DNA of 25,024 nucleotides from JANNSW01 sp031431235 (lineage in GTDB: Bacteria > Pseudomonadota > Alphaproteobacteria > Rhizobiales > Hyphomicrobiaceae). Shown piece after piece: positions 23,090-25,024 of this stretch. Position 1 is the stretch's first letter; each line of letters begins with the position of its first letter. A program made the translations under genes and the position numbers. The stretch is from contig JANPDA010000028.1 of assembly GCA_031431235.1 (NCBI GenBank), positions 1-25,024 on the forward strand, written 5' to 3'. The notes under the pieces were generated by a model that was given only the letters and a program-made list of their open reading frames with translations, had not been told where the DNA came from and ran no database searches.

Positions 23090-24276
23090 GGCAGGCCACG
23101 GGCCAATCCCCCGACGTGATCGTCGTCGGCGCCGGCATCGCGGGTGCCGCAACCGCCTATTATCTGGCGACCGCGGGCTATGGCGTCGAGTTGATCGAGA
23201 CGACGCGACCGGGGTTCGGAGCGTCCGGACGCAACCCGGGTTTCTTGTGGCTACAGACCAAGGCGGCCGGCGCCCAGATGCAATTCGCCCTTGCTGGCCG
23301 CCAGTTCGCCGAGAGACTGCACGCGGAGATCGGCGGTTTCGGCTTCCGGCCCTGTGGCGGGCTCATCGTGTTTCGCGATGACAGCGTGGAGGCAGTCGCG
23401 CGCGCCTTTGCCGCCGACCGCAACCGTGCGGGATTGCCGGTCGCGCTGTTGGATGGCCCGGCCGCGAGGGCGGCATGTCCGGCGCTGGGTGAAAACGTCC
23501 GCGGCGCAGTCTGGAATCCGCTCGATGCGCACCAGGATACACGCCGGCTGGTGAGCCTGCTGATTGATGCCGGTGAGCGTCGAGGTCTCGGGATCCGGCT
23601 CGGCACGGCGGTCGAGCGGCTCGTCGTCGAAGGCGGCCGCTGCCGGGGTGTGGTGCTCGCGAATGGCGAGCGGATCGAGGCGACGGCGACGGTCGTCGCC
23701 GCTGGCCCTGGCTCGCCCAAGCTGCTCGAAAGTGTGGGACTGCGACTTGCGTCCTCGCTCTACAAATTCGAAGCAGCGGAGACGGCTCCGGCTCCCTTCG
23801 AGATTGGCCCGGTGCTGTGCGGGCAGGCTTTGTTTCGTTTCTTCGATGCAGACGCCGTCATCCCCCGTCACGCGATCGAGCACGCGATGCCCGGGCTCGG
23901 TTTCACCGAGCAGGCGGCGCAGTATCCCGACGGACGCGTGCAATTCGGCTGCGCCTTCGTGACCGGTAGCCTCGATGACCGGCCGACCGTCGCCGGCCAG
24001 GCGCTTGCCGGCGCGGTGCTGATGGAGAGCCTGCCCGGCCTCGCGCGCCTGCCGATCGAGCGGACGTGGGCCGGGATCGTGCTGCAACCCGCGGACGGCA
24101 TGCCGGTGATCGGGCCAGCTCCCGGCCTCGATGGGCTCTGGCTCAACCTCGGACATTTCTTCGGCAATCTTGCGGGCGCGCTCTCGGGTCGCCTGATTGT
24201 CGATCTTCTGCAAGGTGTTGCGCCTGTGGTGGCGCCAGCGCCGGTAGCGCCGACCCGCCCTGGTCTGTTCGGCTGA
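23086..24276 (+). CDS. FAD-dependent oxidoreductase, DAO family (second copy)
   Basis: A 396-residue flavoprotein of the D-amino-acid/glycine oxidase superfamily. It carries the Rossmann motif VVGAGIAGAATAYY (residues 13-26), FGASGRNPGFLW as the second FAD contact, and a C-terminal GLWLNLGHFFGNLAGALSGR block; a Pro/Ala-rich tail closes it. It is shorter than and clearly different from the flavoprotein at 5972-7387. Such enzymes oxidise amino acids, opines or secondary amines to imines with release of peroxide or transfer to a carrier. ATG 23086 overlaps the ArgE-like stop, so deacylation and oxidation are likely successive steps. It ends operon E. Confidence 0.88.
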   Translation: MRQATGQSPDVIVVGAGIAGAATAYYLATAGYGVELIETTRPGFGASGRNPGFLWLQTKAAGAQMQFALAGRQFAERLHAEIGGFGFRPCGGLIVFRDDSVEAVARAFAADRNRAGLPVALLDGPAARAACPALGENVRGAVWNPLDAHQDTRRLVSLLIDAGERRGLGIRLGTAVERLVVEGGRCRGVVLANGERIEATATVVAAGPGSPKLLESVGLRLASSLYKFEAAETAPAPFEIGPVLCGQALFRFFDADAVIPRHAIEHAMPGLGFTEQAAQYPDGRVQFGCAFVTGSLDDRPTVAGQALAGAVLMESLPGLARLPIERTWAGIVLQPADGMPVIGPAPGLDGLWLNLGHFFGNLAGALSGRLIVDLLQGVAPVVAPAPVAPTRPGLFG

Positions 24277-24375
24277 ACCACGCCTGTTGGAACCCGATGG
24301 CGAGCGTGCGGCCGTCAGGCTGCTTTCCGCTGTCCCCCCGATCGCCTCTCGTGCCATCCTCGCCTCGACCGGCAG

Positions 24376-24440
24376 CAGGTGACCCGAACCGGAGTTCACC
24401 TGCCTTCCAGGTGGTCGAGGTCGATTTCTCGACAACCACC
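24376..24440. other. Two stem-loops between the convergent oxidase and GNAT genes
   Basis: CAGGTGA (24376-24382) pairs with TCACCTG (24396-24402) around a 13-base loop. Immediately after, GGTGGTCGAG (24410-24419) pairs with CTCGA plus CCACC (24428-24440) with a three-base bulge. Both lie in the 219-bp gap between converging genes, where a bidirectional terminator would be expected, but neither is followed by a T-run. Nothing else recognisable is present in 24277-24495. Confidence 0.35.
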
Positions 24441-24495
24441 GAGATAGCCGTTTGGTCGAAATCACCCAAAGACAACAGGCTCGCGAGATGTCGGG

Positions 24496-25024
24496 TCAGC
24501 GAGCTTCGCGCAGCATCGGGAACATCGGTGGCGAATTGCCTGATCGAATCTCTCCCAGCACCCGAAAACCATGGTGCTCATAGAACGACCGGTTGGCGGG
24601 GCTGGTTGCTTCCAGATAGGCGGGCCGTTGATCGCGATCGCAGGCAACCAGCCCATGCCGCATCAATTCCGTTCCGTATCCCCGCCCCTGAAACACCGGA
24701 TCAACCCCAATCAAGGGAATGTACCAGTGGGGTTCATGGGGATGAAAACCGGCCATCTGTTCAAACAAGAACAGCACTTCGCCAAGCTTCGGCTCAGACA
24801 TGTTTTGCTCAAAGAGTTCACCAATCGGCCCATCGTCTGGTTGAACCCCCGGCGGCAACCACTGTGCGACGCCGCAAAAACCGCCAATGACATAGGCGGA
24901 GCCGTGGTCAAAGGATTTGCCGCCAAATAGGGTCACCAATGGCATGAATATCTTTATGAACTGAAGCGGGTCAGGCCAGGCCCAGCGCGCCGCCGGATCG
25001 GCGCTGAACGCCATTGTCATGGTA
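24496..25024 (-). CDS. GNAT family N-acetyltransferase (5' partial)
   Basis: About 175 residues are visible, with the frame still open at the window edge. The N-terminal strand (MAFSADPAARWAWPDPLQF) follows a common GNAT pattern whose start usually lies 10-20 residues earlier, so the ATG at 25018-25020 is probably internal and the gene begins outside. The acetyl-CoA loop reads LIGVDPVFQGRGYGTELMRH and motif B ends in NRSFYEHHGFRVLGEI. It runs convergent to the oxidase operon. Base composition looks less GC-rich than the genes before it, with more A/T at third positions, which may mean different ancestry. No link to the catabolic pathway is evident. Confidence 0.88.
   Translation of the reverse strand, partial: TMTMAFSADPAARWAWPDPLQFIKIFMPLVTLFGGKSFDHGSAYVIGGFCGVAQWLPPGVQPDDGPIGELFEQNMSEPKLGEVLFLFEQMAGFHPHEPHWYIPLIGVDPVFQGRGYGTELMRHGLVACDRDQRPAYLEATSPANRSFYEHHGFRVLGEIRSGNSPPMFPMLREAR

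Noticed and set aside
21176..23152. A 658-codon minus-strand open frame over thiolase, DUF35 and ArgE-like genes
   Set aside because: No recognisable motif, low-complexity Arg/Gly/Ala composition, and complete overlap with three well-supported genes.

Overview
The window looks like a chromosomal catabolic island from a high-GC alphaproteobacterium, probably Hyphomicrobiales-like. This is inferred from the strong G/C bias at third codon positions, frequent GTG starts and 4-nt ATGA/GTGA gene overlaps, and from the gene families present (PotABCD-type importer, BKACE, hotdog hydratases, XRE-cupin regulator). There are no rRNA or tRNA genes, no CRISPR array and no phage genes. Coding density is very high, and no gene-free stretch exceeds about 220 bases.

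Layout. (A) 1-4200, plus strand: the 3' part of a hydantoinase/oxoprolinase A gene (hyuA-like), a two-cysteine Asp/Glu-racemase-superfamily enzyme (maleate isomerase-like), an M20 hydrolase with an unusual metal site, and a decayed stub of a D-cysteine desulfhydrase-like PLP gene. (B) 4070-7764: an SDR dehydrogenase (minus) divergent from a BKACE (beta-keto acid cleavage enzyme), a DAO-family flavoprotein and an EutQ-like cupin (plus). A 132-bp MITE-like element with long terminal inverted repeats fills the gap between the cupin gene and a convergent GNAT gene. (C) 8541-19352: a long plus-strand operon of eleven genes. It encodes an MFE-2-like SDR, a double-hotdog MaoC protein, an acyl-CoA ligase, an amidohydrolase, a complete PotA-PotD-PotB-PotC-type importer, a split FAS1-like/MaoC hydratase pair and a phosphotriesterase-family hydrolase. 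(D) 19358-20116, minus: an XRE-cupin regulator whose start faces the promoter of the next operon. (E) 20317-24276, plus: a Cys-less thiolase-like protein, its DUF35 zinc/OB-fold partner, an ArgE-like M20 deacylase and a second DAO-family flavoprotein. (F) A partial GNAT gene (minus) closes the window.

How the genes may work together (inference). A small charged or amine-containing compound is taken up by the Pot-type importer. The hydrolases (amidohydrolase, phosphotriesterase-like, M20 enzymes, HyuA) open amide, lactone or N-acyl bonds. The DAO-type oxidases and the SDR oxidise amino or hydroxyl groups. The ligase makes a CoA thioester, which is hydrated (MaoC proteins), dehydrogenated (MFE-2-like SDR) and cleaved (thiolase-like/DUF35 pair, BKACE). 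The combination of a split hotdog hydratase with a Cys-less thiolase plus DUF35 resembles the hydratase/retro-aldolase pair that shortens steroid side chains (ChsH1-ChsH2/Ltp2). Here it is wired to an amine/amide-type transporter and hydrolases, so the island may encode an undescribed side-chain-shortening route for a nitrogen-containing substrate. The substrate cannot be read from the sequence, and no acyl-CoA dehydrogenase lies in the window.
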